DNA from: an uncultured Granulosicoccaceae bacterium
GTDB lineage: Bacteria > Pseudomonadota > Gammaproteobacteria > Granulosicoccales > Granulosicoccaceae
DNA length: 47,537 nucleotides
Direction of reading: 5' to 3'
Assembly: GCA_937981955.1 (NCBI GenBank)
Contig: CALJNA010000069.1
Coordinates: 1 to 47,537, forward strand
Positions 36,508-46,953 of this stretch are shown piece by piece. Position numbers and translations under genes: made by a program. Under the pieces are notes generated by a model. It saw only the letters and a list, made by a program, of their open reading frames with translations, was not told the origin of the DNA and did not search any database. Every line of letters starts with the position of its first letter. Positions within the stretch are counted from its first letter, which is position 1.

Positions 36508-37248
36508 TTAACTCGTTGCTGTTATTCGCTTTGCCAACTTCTTCATTCTGAACAGCATCAAGACGCAAAACACAGCCAGATAAATCAACGGCTCGATTTG
36601 ATCGCCCCTGGTTAACCAGACAAAGTGCAAAAGCGCAGCACCCGTGCCGACATAAACTAATTTGTGCAGCGATTGCCATCGTTTTCCCATGCGTTTCATC
36701 ATGCCCTTGGTGGATGTTATTGCCAATGCAAAGAGAATCAGAAAACCGACACTGCCGGCAGTTATATAAGGCCGTTCAATAATGTCGGCCAATATAGCGC
36801 GGCCATCGAGCTGCTGATCCAGCAGCAGGTACGTGAGCAAGTGGGTTAAAGCATAGAAAAACGCGAACAAACCAACCATGCGCCTAAGCCTGATTGGCCA
36901 TGGCTTTCGCAATACCATTCGAAGTGGTGTCAATGCCAAAGTAAGCAACAGGATTCGAAGCGCCCATTCGCCGGTGTAATCGGTTATTGCCTCAATCGGA
37001 TTTGCGCCGAGTTCTCCGACAAACAAAGCGTATACGAGCCACAGGAATGGCAAACTCAATAGAATGAAAACCGTTGGTTTCAACAGTGTATTCATCGCCG
37101 GCGCCAGCTTGCCTGGAAGTGCAGCAGCCGCCACGTTATGCCCCACTGGCACTGTGCGAACAGAACCTTGTTGAGCTGGCAGCGTATTTGCCAACGTGTG
37201 TGCCAATGTATCTGCATGTGCAGATGCTCGTTCAATATGAGTAGTCAT
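36508..37248 (-). CDS. msrQ: MsrQ, heme-binding membrane subunit of the MsrPQ system
   Basis: Inner-membrane cytochrome b-type protein that passes quinol electrons to MsrP for repair of oxidised methionines in the periplasm. About six membrane helices, with family motifs such as LRRMVGLFAFFYALTHLL and QSLHKLVYVGTGAALLHFVW containing the heme histidines. The first 51 residues are extra compared with the family, low in complexity and soluble-looking. An internal ATG at 37095 would give the usual length, but neither start has a clear ribosome site. It lies downstream of msrP (111 bases). Confidence 0.9.
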   Translation of the reverse strand: MTTHIERASAHADTLAHTLANTLPAQQGSVRTVPVGHNVAAAALPGKLAPAMNTLLKPTVFILLSLPFLWLVYALFVGELGANPIEAITDYTGEWALRILLLTLALTPLRMVLRKPWPIRLRRMVGLFAFFYALTHLLTYLLLDQQLDGRAILADIIERPYITAGSVGFLILFALAITSTKGMMKRMGKRWQSLHKLVYVGTGAALLHFVWLTRGDQIEPLIYLAVFCVLMLFRMKKLAKRITATS

Positions 37249-37359
37249 GCAGACATGGACTGTTCATTTGCAAACAGGTTCCATGACAAGCAAGTTAGCA
37301 GAGATGCGTGTGTAACATGTCACGCCCTTGGCATTCGTTTTTTGCGCTGGCACTCAGTA

Positions 37360-38319
37360 CTAGAAGAATTTGGTTAAATCCATGTCGGCATAGAGCTCCG
37401 CCACTTCATCACCGTAGCCATTCATGAACTGAGATTCGATTTTTTTGGAAAACAATGCTGCAAGCCCTGAAGTATCGCCGGCCAGGCGACGCTCTTTCGC
37501 CTGACTCCAGCGTGGGTGGCTGACGTCCGGATTCACGTTACTGAAAAAACCGTATTCATGCGGCGCAGACATATTCCAACTTGTCGGTGGCTGCTTTTCA
37601 GTGAATGTGATTCTTACGATAGATTTAATGCTTTTATAACCGTACTTCCAAGGCACAACCAAACGCAGCGGTGCACCATTTTGCGATGGAATAACGTTGC
37701 CATACATGCCTATCGCCATAAGGCTTAGCGGATGCATGGCTTCATCCATACGAAGTCCTTCGCGGTAAGGCCAGTCCAGCACGCGGCTTTTCATTCCGGG
37801 CAGGTTGGGATCGTTAATCGTTTCAAATGCAACGTACTTGGCTTTCGAATTAGGTTTAAATCGTTTGAGTAAGTCTCCAAGCGGAAAACCATTCCAGGGG
37901 ATAACCATTGACCAGGCTTCAACGCAACGCAAACGATAGATTCGTTCTTCTATATCGTGCGGCTTCAGAATATCTTCGAGTGTAAATTTACCTGGCGCAT
38001 CACACTCACCGTCAATAACCACACTCCAGGGTTCGGTCACCAGTTTGTCAGCATTCTTGACGGGATCTCCTTTATCGGTACCCAGCTCATAAAAGTTGTT
38101 GTAGCTGGTAGCCATCTCTTCTTTGGTCAATTCATCCATTGCGCTGTCGGGCCACGGCTTGATCGGTTGTGGCAGCGCTTTAGCTACGGCTTCACCGCCA
38201 ATGAACCCCGTTATTCCAGCTGCCATGGACGCCTGAATAAGCTGCCGGCGGCGCCGAAAAACGGTTTCGTCAGTTATTTCGCTACTTTTGATTCCAGCGA
38301 TTTGCATCCAGTCTTTCAT
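37360..38319 (-). CDS. msrP: MsrP, periplasmic methionine sulfoxide reductase (molybdoenzyme)
   Basis: Molybdopterin enzyme that reduces methionine sulfoxide in periplasmic proteins. 319 residues with a twin-arginine export signal (RRRRQLIQ at 22-29, then a hydrophobic stretch) and the molybdenum-ligand Cys132 in YRLRCVEAWSMVIPW. Conserved LVVPWKYGYKSIKSIV follows. It forms an operon with msrQ. Confidence 0.95.
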   Translation of the reverse strand: MKDWMQIAGIKSSEITDETVFRRRRQLIQASMAAGITGFIGGEAVAKALPQPIKPWPDSAMDELTKEEMATSYNNFYELGTDKGDPVKNADKLVTEPWSVVIDGECDAPGKFTLEDILKPHDIEERIYRLRCVEAWSMVIPWNGFPLGDLLKRFKPNSKAKYVAFETINDPNLPGMKSRVLDWPYREGLRMDEAMHPLSLMAIGMYGNVIPSQNGAPLRLVVPWKYGYKSIKSIVRITFTEKQPPTSWNMSAPHEYGFFSNVNPDVSHPRWSQAKERRLAGDTSGLAALFSKKIESQFMNGYGDEVAELYADMDLTKFF

Positions 38320-38614
38320 GAAATTTGGCCTGATTTAGCGGTTGATACTGTTGTGACAATATCGGAATTCAAAAATTCCCGTATGACACCCGAACGCAAG
38401 CTCACCCAACTGTGCTGACGCTGCGCCACGGGGCATTACCGATTACCCGGGAAAATACCCCTGCTTCGTATCGACAAAGCATGCAATCCGCACACCGTTT
38501 TACGCCGTGAGCCGCCTATTTAAGCCCGTCAAATGGGTAGCGTGTCCCGAATAGTATATGACAGGTTGAAAACCCTGCCGCAAAACCTGCTGTCATGCAA
38601 TTGGCAAGGGGTTA

Positions 38615-40810
38615 TTGGCCCGATTCCTGATATGGGCTACGTACGTAAATACACATTGCAAAGACGGTAACTCGCATTCAGTGGAAGTTTTAAACGGTAA
38701 TCAAGCAGAACCCAGCCAAACTCGTCGTCGTGGGGATCAGACGGAGAGCGACCAACGCGCGCTTAACTGGTTCGTCAGGGATGGAGATATAGTTCTTTTT
38801 CCACACTCGCCTCTGGCTTTGGCCGATGTGTTAGGTTCCGAAGGCGGTTGTTTGGATCTGGTTGCGAATTCTGGCAATGAACCACCGCCGGTCGAACAAA
38901 GCAGCGACAGCCTGAAAGCAGACGCCACCACCTCGCTACAACAACGCCGTCAACGTAAACACCCTCGCACAAGAGCAAATTTACTAACCCAGCATGCACA
39001 GGACGAGTTACTCGATAGTTGTAAACGGGTTCAGGTTGAGAACGCACTCGTTAAACGCATTGGTATAAGACGACTTTACCTTGCTGCGGGTTTCCTGTGC
39101 TGGAAGGAGCCTAACAGCGAAAAATTAATTCGGCGCGCACCACTACTGTTTTATCCTGCCACACTGGTTCGAAAGATAACCGATGCAGACGGAGCTGAGC
39201 CGACCTTAAGTGCAAACACCGCCGTCAGCCAACCTTCAGGCGATGAAGAAAAAATCGAATATGAAGTTCGAATTGACAGCCACATCCCAGACACGAATGC
39301 CATTCTGAAAACCTGGTGTAGCAACAACGCTGAATTCGAACTACCCAGTTACTCCGCATCTCAACCGTTGCAAGATTACTTTGCGCAACTGGCGCAAGCA
39401 ATAGGCGATTGTGATCATGTTGAATTGCAATTCGATGTGGCGTTGGGTAACGCGGCACCACCTGCCGATAAACCCAATGCAAGCAACACTGCAGCGCACC
39501 TGCCCGCTTTGCCTGAACACTTCGACACCTCGCTTGCCATGGCGATAACCGGCAACAAGAATCTTCAGCAGCTACACAGCGTACTGAACCTGCTCCGTGA
39601 TTACCGTCAGCCGACCGCAAACACGCAGTTGTTGCCCAATGCGGCTAACGAAGCGGCCGGTGCTGTTTCGAATTTGCATGAATACTCAAAGAAACTGGCC
39701 TCAGCCGGATTACCCGGAGTTGAATTTCAGCATTTGCCAAAACTTCCCGACAACATTGCCAAGTGGGTTGAGAATGTGGCCAGGGCAATGGAATCATCGA
39801 TTGTCAGCGATGTATTGAAAGCACCAAATATCAATGCGCGGCATCTGATTCGACTGGCAGGGGTGATTGAGCTGATTGATAAAGCGCCTTTAAACATGGA
39901 ACAGTTCAAACATGCAGACCTCTGTTTTTCTGCAACACCAGGTTTACTGCAACGCGCAAAACATCAGGCCAGTCTGATTGAAGACGAATTAAGCACGCTA
40001 CAAAACACCTTTGTACTGGACAAAGTACCTGCGAAAAAACAGCTGTTAAGTCTGATTGGTGAACTCGGCGGCAGCCTGGATGAAGGCCCTGACATTATTG
40101 ACGCTGATTACTTCAATGCTCGACGTCAGTTCATGGAATTTAGCATTGAAAAACCAACCAACCTGACTCCGGAACACAGAAACATGCTGGGCAAGCTTGC
40201 CAAAGTATTGCGATTCCGTGAACTGTTTGTGAATAATGTTGAATACCGTCTGGCGCTCGGTCCCGGATACCGCGGCCTTCGTACTGACTGGGACATGCTT
40301 GGCAGTGCAGTTGATTACGCACAGGAAATCAGCGAAGTGCTCGAATCGGAATCGCTGGCGGCTTGCGCACTGGGTAACTGGAATGAATTCCGTACAACCT
40401 ATATCAACGAACTTGAAGTATTGCAAAACGCCGCTGAATCTCTGCGCAAGTTGTTGTGGATTTGCGGGTCGGACTGGCAGTCAAAACCCGTCAACGATGT
40501 GTTGGAACAGGCCGGTCACACAAGAATGAAACTCGCTGCATGGGCCGAAGTCTATGGTGAGGTTAGTGAGGGTAATAGCAACACACCGGCAAAAGTGCTG
40601 GCACAATTTTCCGGTCGATCACAGGAAGATGTGCTGACTGAACTTAGCGTGGGCGAAACACAAGCCACCATAGAACAACACATAAATGGTCATGGCGCAT
40701 CTGCTGATGCTGTTGTCGAGACCATTGAATGGCTTAGACAAGCAAGCCAGACAGCCAGTGAGTTACAGCTGGAAATTACGGCAATTGTCGAGCATTTACA
40801 AATAGCCTGA
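38615..40810 (+). CDS. DUF4011-like protein lacking a helicase
   Basis: A 731-residue soluble protein. Residues about 120-280 resemble DUF4011, the N-terminal domain of very large SF1 helicases that often carry a Vsr-like nuclease: LLTQHAQDELLDSCKR, then IRRLYLAAGFLCWKEPNSEK and RRAPLLFYPATLVRK, then YFAQLAQAIGD and the LQFDVALGNA strand. Residues 280-731 are mostly helical, and I recognise nothing there. No Walker motifs and no nuclease motif are present, and purL follows convergently, so it is not a visible truncation of a neighbour. The start is TTG, with AAGG five bases upstream; GTG at 38681 is an alternative. Function unknown. Confidence 0.6.
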   Translation: MARFLIWATYVNTHCKDGNSHSVEVLNGNQAEPSQTRRRGDQTESDQRALNWFVRDGDIVLFPHSPLALADVLGSEGGCLDLVANSGNEPPPVEQSSDSLKADATTSLQQRRQRKHPRTRANLLTQHAQDELLDSCKRVQVENALVKRIGIRRLYLAAGFLCWKEPNSEKLIRRAPLLFYPATLVRKITDADGAEPTLSANTAVSQPSGDEEKIEYEVRIDSHIPDTNAILKTWCSNNAEFELPSYSASQPLQDYFAQLAQAIGDCDHVELQFDVALGNAAPPADKPNASNTAAHLPALPEHFDTSLAMAITGNKNLQQLHSVLNLLRDYRQPTANTQLLPNAANEAAGAVSNLHEYSKKLASAGLPGVEFQHLPKLPDNIAKWVENVARAMESSIVSDVLKAPNINARHLIRLAGVIELIDKAPLNMEQFKHADLCFSATPGLLQRAKHQASLIEDELSTLQNTFVLDKVPAKKQLLSLIGELGGSLDEGPDIIDADYFNARRQFMEFSIEKPTNLTPEHRNMLGKLAKVLRFRELFVNNVEYRLALGPGYRGLRTDWDMLGSAVDYAQEISEVLESESLAACALGNWNEFRTTYINELEVLQNAAESLRKLLWICGSDWQSKPVNDVLEQAGHTRMKLAAWAEVYGEVSEGNSNTPAKVLAQFSGRSQEDVLTELSVGETQATIEQHINGHGASADAVVETIEWLRQASQTASELQLEITAIVEHLQIA

Positions 40811-40845
40811 GTCGCAACAACCCGGGCCGCACTGCACTTATATCG

Positions 40846-40876
40846 GGCCAGCTATCCGGCCAGCTATCCGGCCAGC
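40846..40876. repeat. 12-bp tandem repeat, 2.6 copies
   Basis: GGCCAGCTATCC occurs at 40846-40857 and 40858-40869, followed by GGCCAGC, between the convergent ends of the DUF4011-like gene and purL. Probably a slippage product. Confidence 0.8.
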
Positions 40877-40905
40877 GTAAGCTATGCAACCAGCGTGCGC
40901 GAGCA

Positions 40906-43900
40906 CTAGCCAACCCATACTCGCGCATTCTCAAACATTCTTAACCACGGCCCGTTCTCGCCCCACTCCGGTGGATGCCAAGAGTTCGTGACTGTGCGAA
41001 ACACCCGCTCGGGGTGCGGCATCATAATCGTTGCCCGGCCATCTTGTGAACACAAACCCGTGATGCCGTGCGGTGAACCGTTGGGATTTAACGGGTAACG
41101 CTCAGTTAACTTGCCATGATTATCCACGTAGGCAAGCGCAATGTGCGCGCTGTCCATATGCTCTTGTGATGAAAATACAGCGCGTCCTTCACCATGCGCA
41201 ACGGCGATAGGCAAACGCGAACCAACCATATCAACGAAGAACAACGACGGCGATTCAAATACCTCTACTGTGGCAACACGGGCTTCATACTGCTCACTGG
41301 CGTTGCGAAGAAAATCGGGCCAATGCTGCGCACCCGGAATCAGATTTTTTAAATAGGACAACATCTGGCAACCATTACAGACCCCCAGTGTGAAAGTGTC
41401 ATCACGCTGGAAAAACTGCTGGAACTGATCGAGTAAAGCGGGCGTAAACAAAATGGATTTAGCCCAGCCGCCACCGGCCCCAAGCACATCGCCGTAAGAG
41501 AAACCACCGCAGGCTATTAATCCCTTGAACGCTTGCAAAGACACACGCCCACTGTGTAAATCTGACATGTGGACATCAATGCAATCGAAGCCTGCCGTGT
41601 CAAAAGCTGCAGCCATTTCTATATGACTGTTGACACCTTGTTCGCGCAGTATCGCCACCTGCGGCCGACCCAATGCTAATGCGGGCGCTAACAATGACAT
41701 AGCCGGGTCGAAGCTAAGCTCGGGTGTAATACCCGGATCGTCCAGTTCAGCGATTAACTCAAGCTCTTGTTCGGCGCACTCAGGATTATCGCGACGCTTT
41801 TGCATCTGGTAACTCGTTTGCCACCATTTCACACGAAGCTCGGTAACCGGTTGTGAGTAAAGCAGTTCACTGCCGCGCCAGATTTCCAGGTCGGGTGTTT
41901 CGCACAGTCCGCCTATGGGATGCACACAGTCACCTAGACCCGCCATTTCAAATGCAGCCAGCACCGCCGCATAAGCCGATGCACGCACCTGAATTAACGC
42001 ACCGAGCTCTTCATTGAACAAACTGGCAATATCGTCTTGGGGCAGACTCTGAATTTGCGCACGTACACCGATATTACCGGCAAACGCCATTTCGGCCAGC
42101 GCGACGAACAACCCACCATCCGAACGATCGTGGTATGCAAGCAATTGATCACTTTGCTGCAAGGCTTGTATGGCCGAGAACAAACCGTGTAGCTGTTGTG
42201 GAGAATCAACGTCGGGTGCATCACTACCGGTTTGATTAAACACCTGCGTTAAGCATGAGCCGCCCAAACGGTTTTTACCCGTACCAAGATCAACCAGAAA
42301 CAGCTCCGTATCACCGGCATCGGTACGCAATTGTGGTGTTAGCGTTAAGCGAACGTCTTTTACCGGTGCAAAGCTTGTCACCACCAAAGACATGGGTGAT
42401 GTCACACTGCGTTCTTCATTACCTTCACTCCAAACGGTTTTCATTGACAAAGAATCTTTGCCTACCGGAATGGCAATGCCAAGACGGGGCGCAAGTTCAA
42501 GTCCAACCGCTTCAACCGCATCGTACAAGCCAGCGTATTCACCAGGATGACCCGCCGCAGCCATCCAATTCGCCGAGAGTTTTACATTGCCAATATCACC
42601 AATGTTTGCCGCCGCTATATTGGTCAGTGCTTCGCCCATGGCCATGCGAGCCGAAGCTGCCGGATTCACGAGCGCCACCGGTGTTCTTTCCCCCATGGCC
42701 ATGGCTTCACCGGCGTAACCGCGATAATCTGACACGGTAACAGCCACATCGGCCACCGGTATTTGCCAGGGCCCGACCATTTGATCGCGCACCACCTGAC
42801 CGGTAACAGAGCGATCACCAATGGTTATCAGGAAATTTTTAGAGGCAATACACGGCAGTTGCAATAATCGATCGGCCGCGTCTTCAATTGAAATATCAGC
42901 TGTATTAAATGTATCGCCAGCAAATGCACGTCGCTGTGTATTAATGTCAAGCTTTGGCGGTTTACCTAACAGCACATCCATTGGCATATCTACGGGTGCG
43001 TCGTTGAAATACCCATCTTCCACCAATAGCCTTGGATCTTCAGTTGCGGTACCAACGACTGCATATAGGCATCGTTCACGTTCGCATATGGCTTTGAACT
43101 GCTCGAGTCTGGCCTGATCAATAGCCAACACGTAGCGTTCCTGTGCTTCGTTGCTCCAAATTGCTTTTGGTGACATGCCGGGTTCATCATTCGGAATGGC
43201 CCGTAAGTCAAAATGACCACCACGTCCAGCATCGTTGACTAACTCGGGAAGCGCATTAGACAGCCCACCTGCACCCACATCGTGCATGGATAGAATCGGG
43301 CTGTTCTCTGACAGCGCAATGCAGCGATCAATGACTTCTTGTGCCCGCCTCTGCATTTCAGGGTTACCACGTTGTACCGAGGCAAAATCCAGGTCTGCTT
43401 CACTGGCACCACTGGCAACCGAAGAAGCGGCTCCGCCTCCCAGCCCGATTAACATGGCAGGACCACCAATAACAACAATCGCAGTACCCGATGGCACGGG
43501 TTTCTTATCAATGTTTTGTGCGCGTATGTTGCCAAGCCCACCTGCGAGCATGATGGGTTTGTGATAACCCCTAACCTCTTCGGTGTCGCCAAACGCTACC
43601 GACTGACAATACGTTCTAAAATAGCCAGCCAGATTGGGACGGCCGAATTCATTATTAAAAGCTGCCGCTCCAATGGGTCCTTCAAGCATGATGTCCAGAG
43701 CGCTGGCGATTCGATCGGGCTTGCCAACAGACACTTCCCAGGGCTGAGGCCACTCGGGTATTTCAAGATTCGATACACTGAATCCGCAAACGCCGGCTTT
43801 GGGTTTTGAACCATTACCGGTTGCACCTTCATCTCGTATTTCTCCACCAGAACCGGTTGCAGCACCTGGAAACGGGGAAATGGCGGTGGGATGATTGTGC

Positions 43901-44772
43901 GTTTCCACTTTAATTTGTATGTGGGCAGGCTCTGAAAACGTGGTGTATTGATTATCACTGTCGGGCAACCATCGCTGCGCCTGATAACCTTCGATAACGG
44001 CCGCGTTGTCATGATAAGCCGAGAGCACGCCGTCAGAAGACACGGCATGGGTGTTTCGTATCATGCCAAACAAAGAATGAGACTGTTCGGCGTTATCGAT
44101 CGTCCAGCTGGCATTGAATATTTTATGCCGGCAGTGCTCCGAATTTGCCTGTGCGAACATCATCAGTTCGGCATCTGACGGATTGCGATTCAGCTTGAGA
44201 AAGTTATCCAGCAGGTAGTCGATTTCGTCTGTCGACAATGCAAGACCAAGTGCTGAATTCGCGTCGACCAATGCGCCACGGCCACCTTCGAGCAGATCGA
44301 TTCTGGTTAAGGCTTCAGGTTGCTGGTTAACAAAAAGCTCGGCGGCATCGGGTGCTGTGAGGCTGATCGATTCTGTCATTCGATCGTGCAGCAGCGCCAG
44401 TATGGCAGGATCGTCAAGCGAGTTTGAGCCTGTGCCTTCCAATCCATATTCAACCGCCCGCTCTACACGAATTACCGATGACAACCCGCAGTTGTGCACA
44501 ATGTCAGTTGCTTTGGATGACCAGGGTGAAATGGTCCCGCGTCGCGGAAGAACCCATACGGATGAATCGTAGGAAGTGTTTCTGTCAGCGTCTACATCGA
44601 GAAGAGAATGCAACTGCTCGAGTTCAAGTGCAGATAGTGCCGACTTGGTGTCTATGAAGTAGATAAAGCGGCATTGAATTCCCGAAACCGTCGGCAGATG
44701 CGCTTGTACTTTTTCCAAAAGCCGCTGAAGACGAAATTCTGATTGCGCTGACGCGCCAATTAGGCAAAGCAT
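40906..44772 (-). CDS. purL: Phosphoribosylformylglycinamidine synthase
   Basis: Fourth step of purine synthesis: FGAR to FGAM using glutamine and ATP. The 1288-residue single chain is the large gammaproteobacterial form (E. coli 1295). It holds an N-terminal PurS-like part, two AIR-synthase-like halves (with [20 protein letters not shown]) and a C-terminal glutaminase whose nucleophile Cys lies in LGVCNGCQM. No PurR-like operator or riboswitch is visible in the 170 bases upstream. It stands alone. Confidence 0.97.
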   Translation of the reverse strand: MLCLIGASAQSEFRLQRLLEKVQAHLPTVSGIQCRFIYFIDTKSALSALELEQLHSLLDVDADRNTSYDSSVWVLPRRGTISPWSSKATDIVHNCGLSSVIRVERAVEYGLEGTGSNSLDDPAILALLHDRMTESISLTAPDAAELFVNQQPEALTRIDLLEGGRGALVDANSALGLALSTDEIDYLLDNFLKLNRNPSDAELMMFAQANSEHCRHKIFNASWTIDNAEQSHSLFGMIRNTHAVSSDGVLSAYHDNAAVIEGYQAQRWLPDSDNQYTTFSEPAHIQIKVETHNHPTAISPFPGAATGSGGEIRDEGATGNGSKPKAGVCGFSVSNLEIPEWPQPWEVSVGKPDRIASALDIMLEGPIGAAAFNNEFGRPNLAGYFRTYCQSVAFGDTEEVRGYHKPIMLAGGLGNIRAQNIDKKPVPSGTAIVVIGGPAMLIGLGGGAASSVASGASEADLDFASVQRGNPEMQRRAQEVIDRCIALSENSPILSMHDVGAGGLSNALPELVNDAGRGGHFDLRAIPNDEPGMSPKAIWSNEAQERYVLAIDQARLEQFKAICERERCLYAVVGTATEDPRLLVEDGYFNDAPVDMPMDVLLGKPPKLDINTQRRAFAGDTFNTADISIEDAADRLLQLPCIASKNFLITIGDRSVTGQVVRDQMVGPWQIPVADVAVTVSDYRGYAGEAMAMGERTPVALVNPAASARMAMGEALTNIAAANIGDIGNVKLSANWMAAAGHPGEYAGLYDAVEAVGLELAPRLGIAIPVGKDSLSMKTVWSEGNEERSVTSPMSLVVTSFAPVKDVRLTLTPQLRTDAGDTELFLVDLGTGKNRLGGSCLTQVFNQTGSDAPDVDSPQQLHGLFSAIQALQQSDQLLAYHDRSDGGLFVALAEMAFAGNIGVRAQIQSLPQDDIASLFNEELGALIQVRASAYAAVLAAFEMAGLGDCVHPIGGLCETPDLEIWRGSELLYSQPVTELRVKWWQTSYQMQKRRDNPECAEQELELIAELDDPGITPELSFDPAMSLLAPALALGRPQVAILREQGVNSHIEMAAAFDTAGFDCIDVHMSDLHSGRVSLQAFKGLIACGGFSYGDVLGAGGGWAKSILFTPALLDQFQQFFQRDDTFTLGVCNGCQMLSYLKNLIPGAQHWPDFLRNASEQYEARVATVEVFESPSLFFVDMVGSRLPIAVAHGEGRAVFSSQEHMDSAHIALAYVDNHGKLTERYPLNPNGSPHGITGLCSQDGRATIMMPHPERVFRTVTNSWHPPEWGENGPWLRMFENARVWVG

Positions 44773-44873
44773 CCAGGGTCTCGTTAAATGGATTGCGAAC
44801 GACTTCTTCTTAGGGTGGTAATAATACTGGATATGTTCGTCAGCAGGTCGCTCTGGAGGTCAAAAAACAGGCG

Positions 44874-44905
44874 AAAAAAAAGCCGGGGCTAACGCTCCGG
44901 CTTTT
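44874..44905 (-). terminator. Rho-independent terminator of the second DUF481 gene
   Basis: Read on the minus strand, AAAAGCCGGAGC and GCCCCGGCTTTTTTTT form a GC-rich stem with loop GTTA followed by eight T. It lies about 40-70 bases after the DUF481 stop and before purL. Confidence 0.85.
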
Positions 44906-44944
44906 CCTCACAATCCACAGCAAGGATTGGAATGCTTTAACTGA

Positions 44945-45775
44945 TCAAATATCGACCACCAAGTTAATGGTTGTAGCGTTGTCGTTCTTTGATGGATCGA
45001 GCTTAGTTGGGTCAGTTATGTCAGTGTTACCACGGGTTTGGTGAGACACTTTAAGTGCCATACGCTCTGACAATTTGAACGCCAGACCAAGACCAAGCTC
45101 GTAATATGTGTTATCCCCACCCAAATCTGCACGCAGATCAGCGTTGAAAGTCACGTTTTCATTGATGCGGTTCAGGTAGTTACCGCCAAGGTAGGCAATG
45201 CCACCGTTGGCATCGTCACCAAGAACAACTTCGGTGTTCTTGTTACCAAAGCCTGCTTCAGCAGACAGGAAGCCCGACGCATTGGAGAAGAACTTATGAC
45301 CAATACCGATAACCTGACGAGATGCCAACTTGATGTTTGCAGGCTTATCCTGTTCGTAATCGATGATGCCGAAGAAATACGTACGTGGACGCCAGTAGAA
45401 ACGCGGCTGATAACCCAGCGCAATTCGGTTGGAGTTACCGGTTTTCACCTGATCTTTTACCTGAACTTCTTCACCATTAACGGTGACAGTTAAAGGCAGA
45501 CCGTTTTCGTCTACTGCGTCTACTTCACTGGTTGCATCGCCTTTAAATAGTGCACCGAAAACAAGGTGCTCCCATTTACCGACAGTTTTCCCTAGTCGAA
45601 TACCGGCGTTAACATTGCTGGCCTCTGTGTTACCACTTAAACTTGTTGCACCAAAAGTTGCGGTGCCGCTCCAACCTTGAATGATAGAGTCGTCTTGCGC
45701 GTGGACACTGGAAACGGCGAGAGCACTGAAAACCACCGAAGCGAAAATTTGCTTTGTGAATGTCATGCGTTTCAT
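44945..45775 (-). CDS. DUF481-family outer-membrane protein
   Basis: From the ATG at 45775 it has 276 residues; an upstream in-frame start at 45811 would spoil the signal peptide. A signal peptide ending HAQD (about residue 24) is followed by a barrel-like series of strands: GWSGTATFGATSLSGNTEASN, GYQPRFYWRPRTYFFG, the closing VSHQTRGNTDIT and a short hydrophobic end. The opening 'G-W-x-G ... G-N-T' is the typical DUF481 start. The family is linked to acid or alkaline responses in E. coli YdiY, but its function is not known. It has its own strong terminator. See also 1577-2281. Confidence 0.8.
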   Translation of the reverse strand: MKRMTFTKQIFASVVFSALAVSSVHAQDDSIIQGWSGTATFGATSLSGNTEASNVNAGIRLGKTVGKWEHLVFGALFKGDATSEVDAVDENGLPLTVTVNGEEVQVKDQVKTGNSNRIALGYQPRFYWRPRTYFFGIIDYEQDKPANIKLASRQVIGIGHKFFSNASGFLSAEAGFGNKNTEVVLGDDANGGIAYLGGNYLNRINENVTFNADLRADLGGDNTYYELGLGLAFKLSERMALKVSHQTRGNTDITDPTKLDPSKNDNATTINLVVDI

Positions 45776-46351
45776 AGTTATTTTTAAATCCGTTGAGTTA
45801 GAACGAGGCACAAGTATATACAGTCAATTGTCGCTTACACGTATTGCGCGTACCTGCCACAATTTATGACAATCGACTGACAAATTCCTGACCTCGATGT
45901 AATGAAAAAACAGATGCGTTATCCACGCACCACTTGCATTTGATAGTAGTTGATGTCTCTGATGTTGCATCCAATTTCCTATCTCTTGTGTTAGCCAGGC
46001 AATAACGACAAGTAAAAGGAACGAATAACTCGATGACATTGATTGCGATTGGATGCATTTATCTAATCTGTCACGTTCGATTATTCAGGTTGCCGCTGTT
46101 GAATGATTCGCGTGCACACATTCGCTACGTATTATCGATTCGGAATCTGGCGACTTATCCAATGTGCAACTTGCGCAAAAGACGATCAATACGAACTGCG
46201 CTCGATCGTGCTCTCTGTGATCTTGGAGCTCTGGACAGCAACACGCCATTAAAGTCAAATTGATGGCGATTGATTGCACCGCAAATGCACGGCAGAAACG
46301 AGGCTTTATTGCCGCCTCGCCCACCGGCCGCACACTTATGAGGCTGATGCA

Positions 46352-46380
46352 TTGAATTTTGGCTGTTCTGGCCGCATACT
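46352..46380 (+). promoter_or_regulatory. Putative ssrA promoter
   Basis: TTGAAT (46352-46357) and CATACT (46375-46380) are 17 bases apart. Transcription would begin near 46387 and leave a leader of about 16 bases for RNase P to remove. The gap 45776-46402 shows no gene apart from this promoter. Confidence 0.6.
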
Positions 46381-46402
46381 GTGTTGGTAGGTTAGCTTTT
46401 CC

Positions 46403-46790
46403 GGGGGAGACATGGTTTCGACGGGAGTGGCGAACCCTTAGGTGCATGCCGAGGCTCAGATTACCTCGTAAATCCAGCTGAAAACTTATAGTTGCCAACG
46501 ATGACAACTACGCGATGGCTGCATAATTAGACTTTTGTCCTTCGGGATATAGAAGTTTAGTTTTGTAGACTGCCCCGTCCAGATCTGCCTGTGGGTTTCG
46601 GGCGGGGGCAACAGACGCAGGATCGCTTGAAGGGTCGCACTTACACCGGATGGCTAAATAAATAATGTGCTCGCTGCTTCTTATGGTGCTCGTCCTGCAT
46701 TAAGTGGCTAAAGCTAATGACGAAACTAAGCATGTAGTACCGACGGCGGAGTACTTTCGGACGGGGGTTCGACTCCCCCCTCCTCCACCA
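46403..46790 (+). ncRNA. ssrA: Transfer-messenger RNA
   Basis: Rescues stalled ribosomes by tagging unfinished proteins. The 5' GGGGGAG pairs with 3' CTCCTCC in the acceptor stem. GGTTTCGACGGG and the TTCGACTCCC T-arm mark the tRNA-like part, and the mature 3' ACCA is encoded. The reading frame resumes at GCC 46494 and ends at TAA 46524, giving the tag ANDDNYAMAA. It is a one-piece tmRNA of 388 bases. smpB is not in the window. Confidence 0.97.
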
Positions 46791-46799
46791 AACTCAAGA

Positions 46800-46830
46800 G
46801 GCCTCGCATAACGCGAGGCCTTTTTTGTTT
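46800..46830 (+). terminator. Rho-independent terminator of ssrA
   Basis: GGCCTCGC (46800-46807) and GCGAGGCC (46813-46820) form a perfect 8-bp stem with loop ATAAC, followed by TTTTTTGTTT. Confidence 0.92.
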
Positions 46831-46953
46831 GGGGGGAGGCGAACCCCGGGGTTTGACAAGCGACGCGACAGCGTTGCGCAGGACTGCATCGTTTACGATG
46901 CAGGTCGCGAAGCGATTTTCAATCGGCCTTAGCCGATTGGAAACACTCCCCCC
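46831..46953. other. Highly structured gene-free element downstream of ssrA
   Basis: GGGGGGAG (46831-46838) pairs exactly with CTCCCCCC (46946-46953). Enclosed are GCGACGC/GCGTTGC (46860-46877), CTGCATCG/CGATGCAG (46884-46903) and TTTTCAATCGGC/GCCGATTGGAAA (46916-46943), all with four-base loops, plus the palindrome AACCCCGGGGTT (46842-46853). The folding is much denser than in ordinary spacer. It could be a structured RNA, a repeat family member or a recombination site. The rest of the gap, 46954-47320, shows only a 7-bp hairpin (47185-47205). Confidence 0.6.

Noticed and set aside
40846..40876. Tandem 12-mers considered as protein-binding iterons
   Set aside because: Only 2.6 copies, between two convergent stops, with no replication gene nearby; slippage is the simpler explanation.
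45919..45927. TTATCCACG, one mismatch from a DnaA box
   Set aside because: A single isolated near-match without neighbours or dnaA/dnaN context is expected by chance and does not mark an origin.
46085..46507. 140-codon minus-strand frame overlapping ssrA
   Set aside because: It runs antisense through the tmRNA promoter and 5' domain; no signal peptide, motif or ribosome site supports it.
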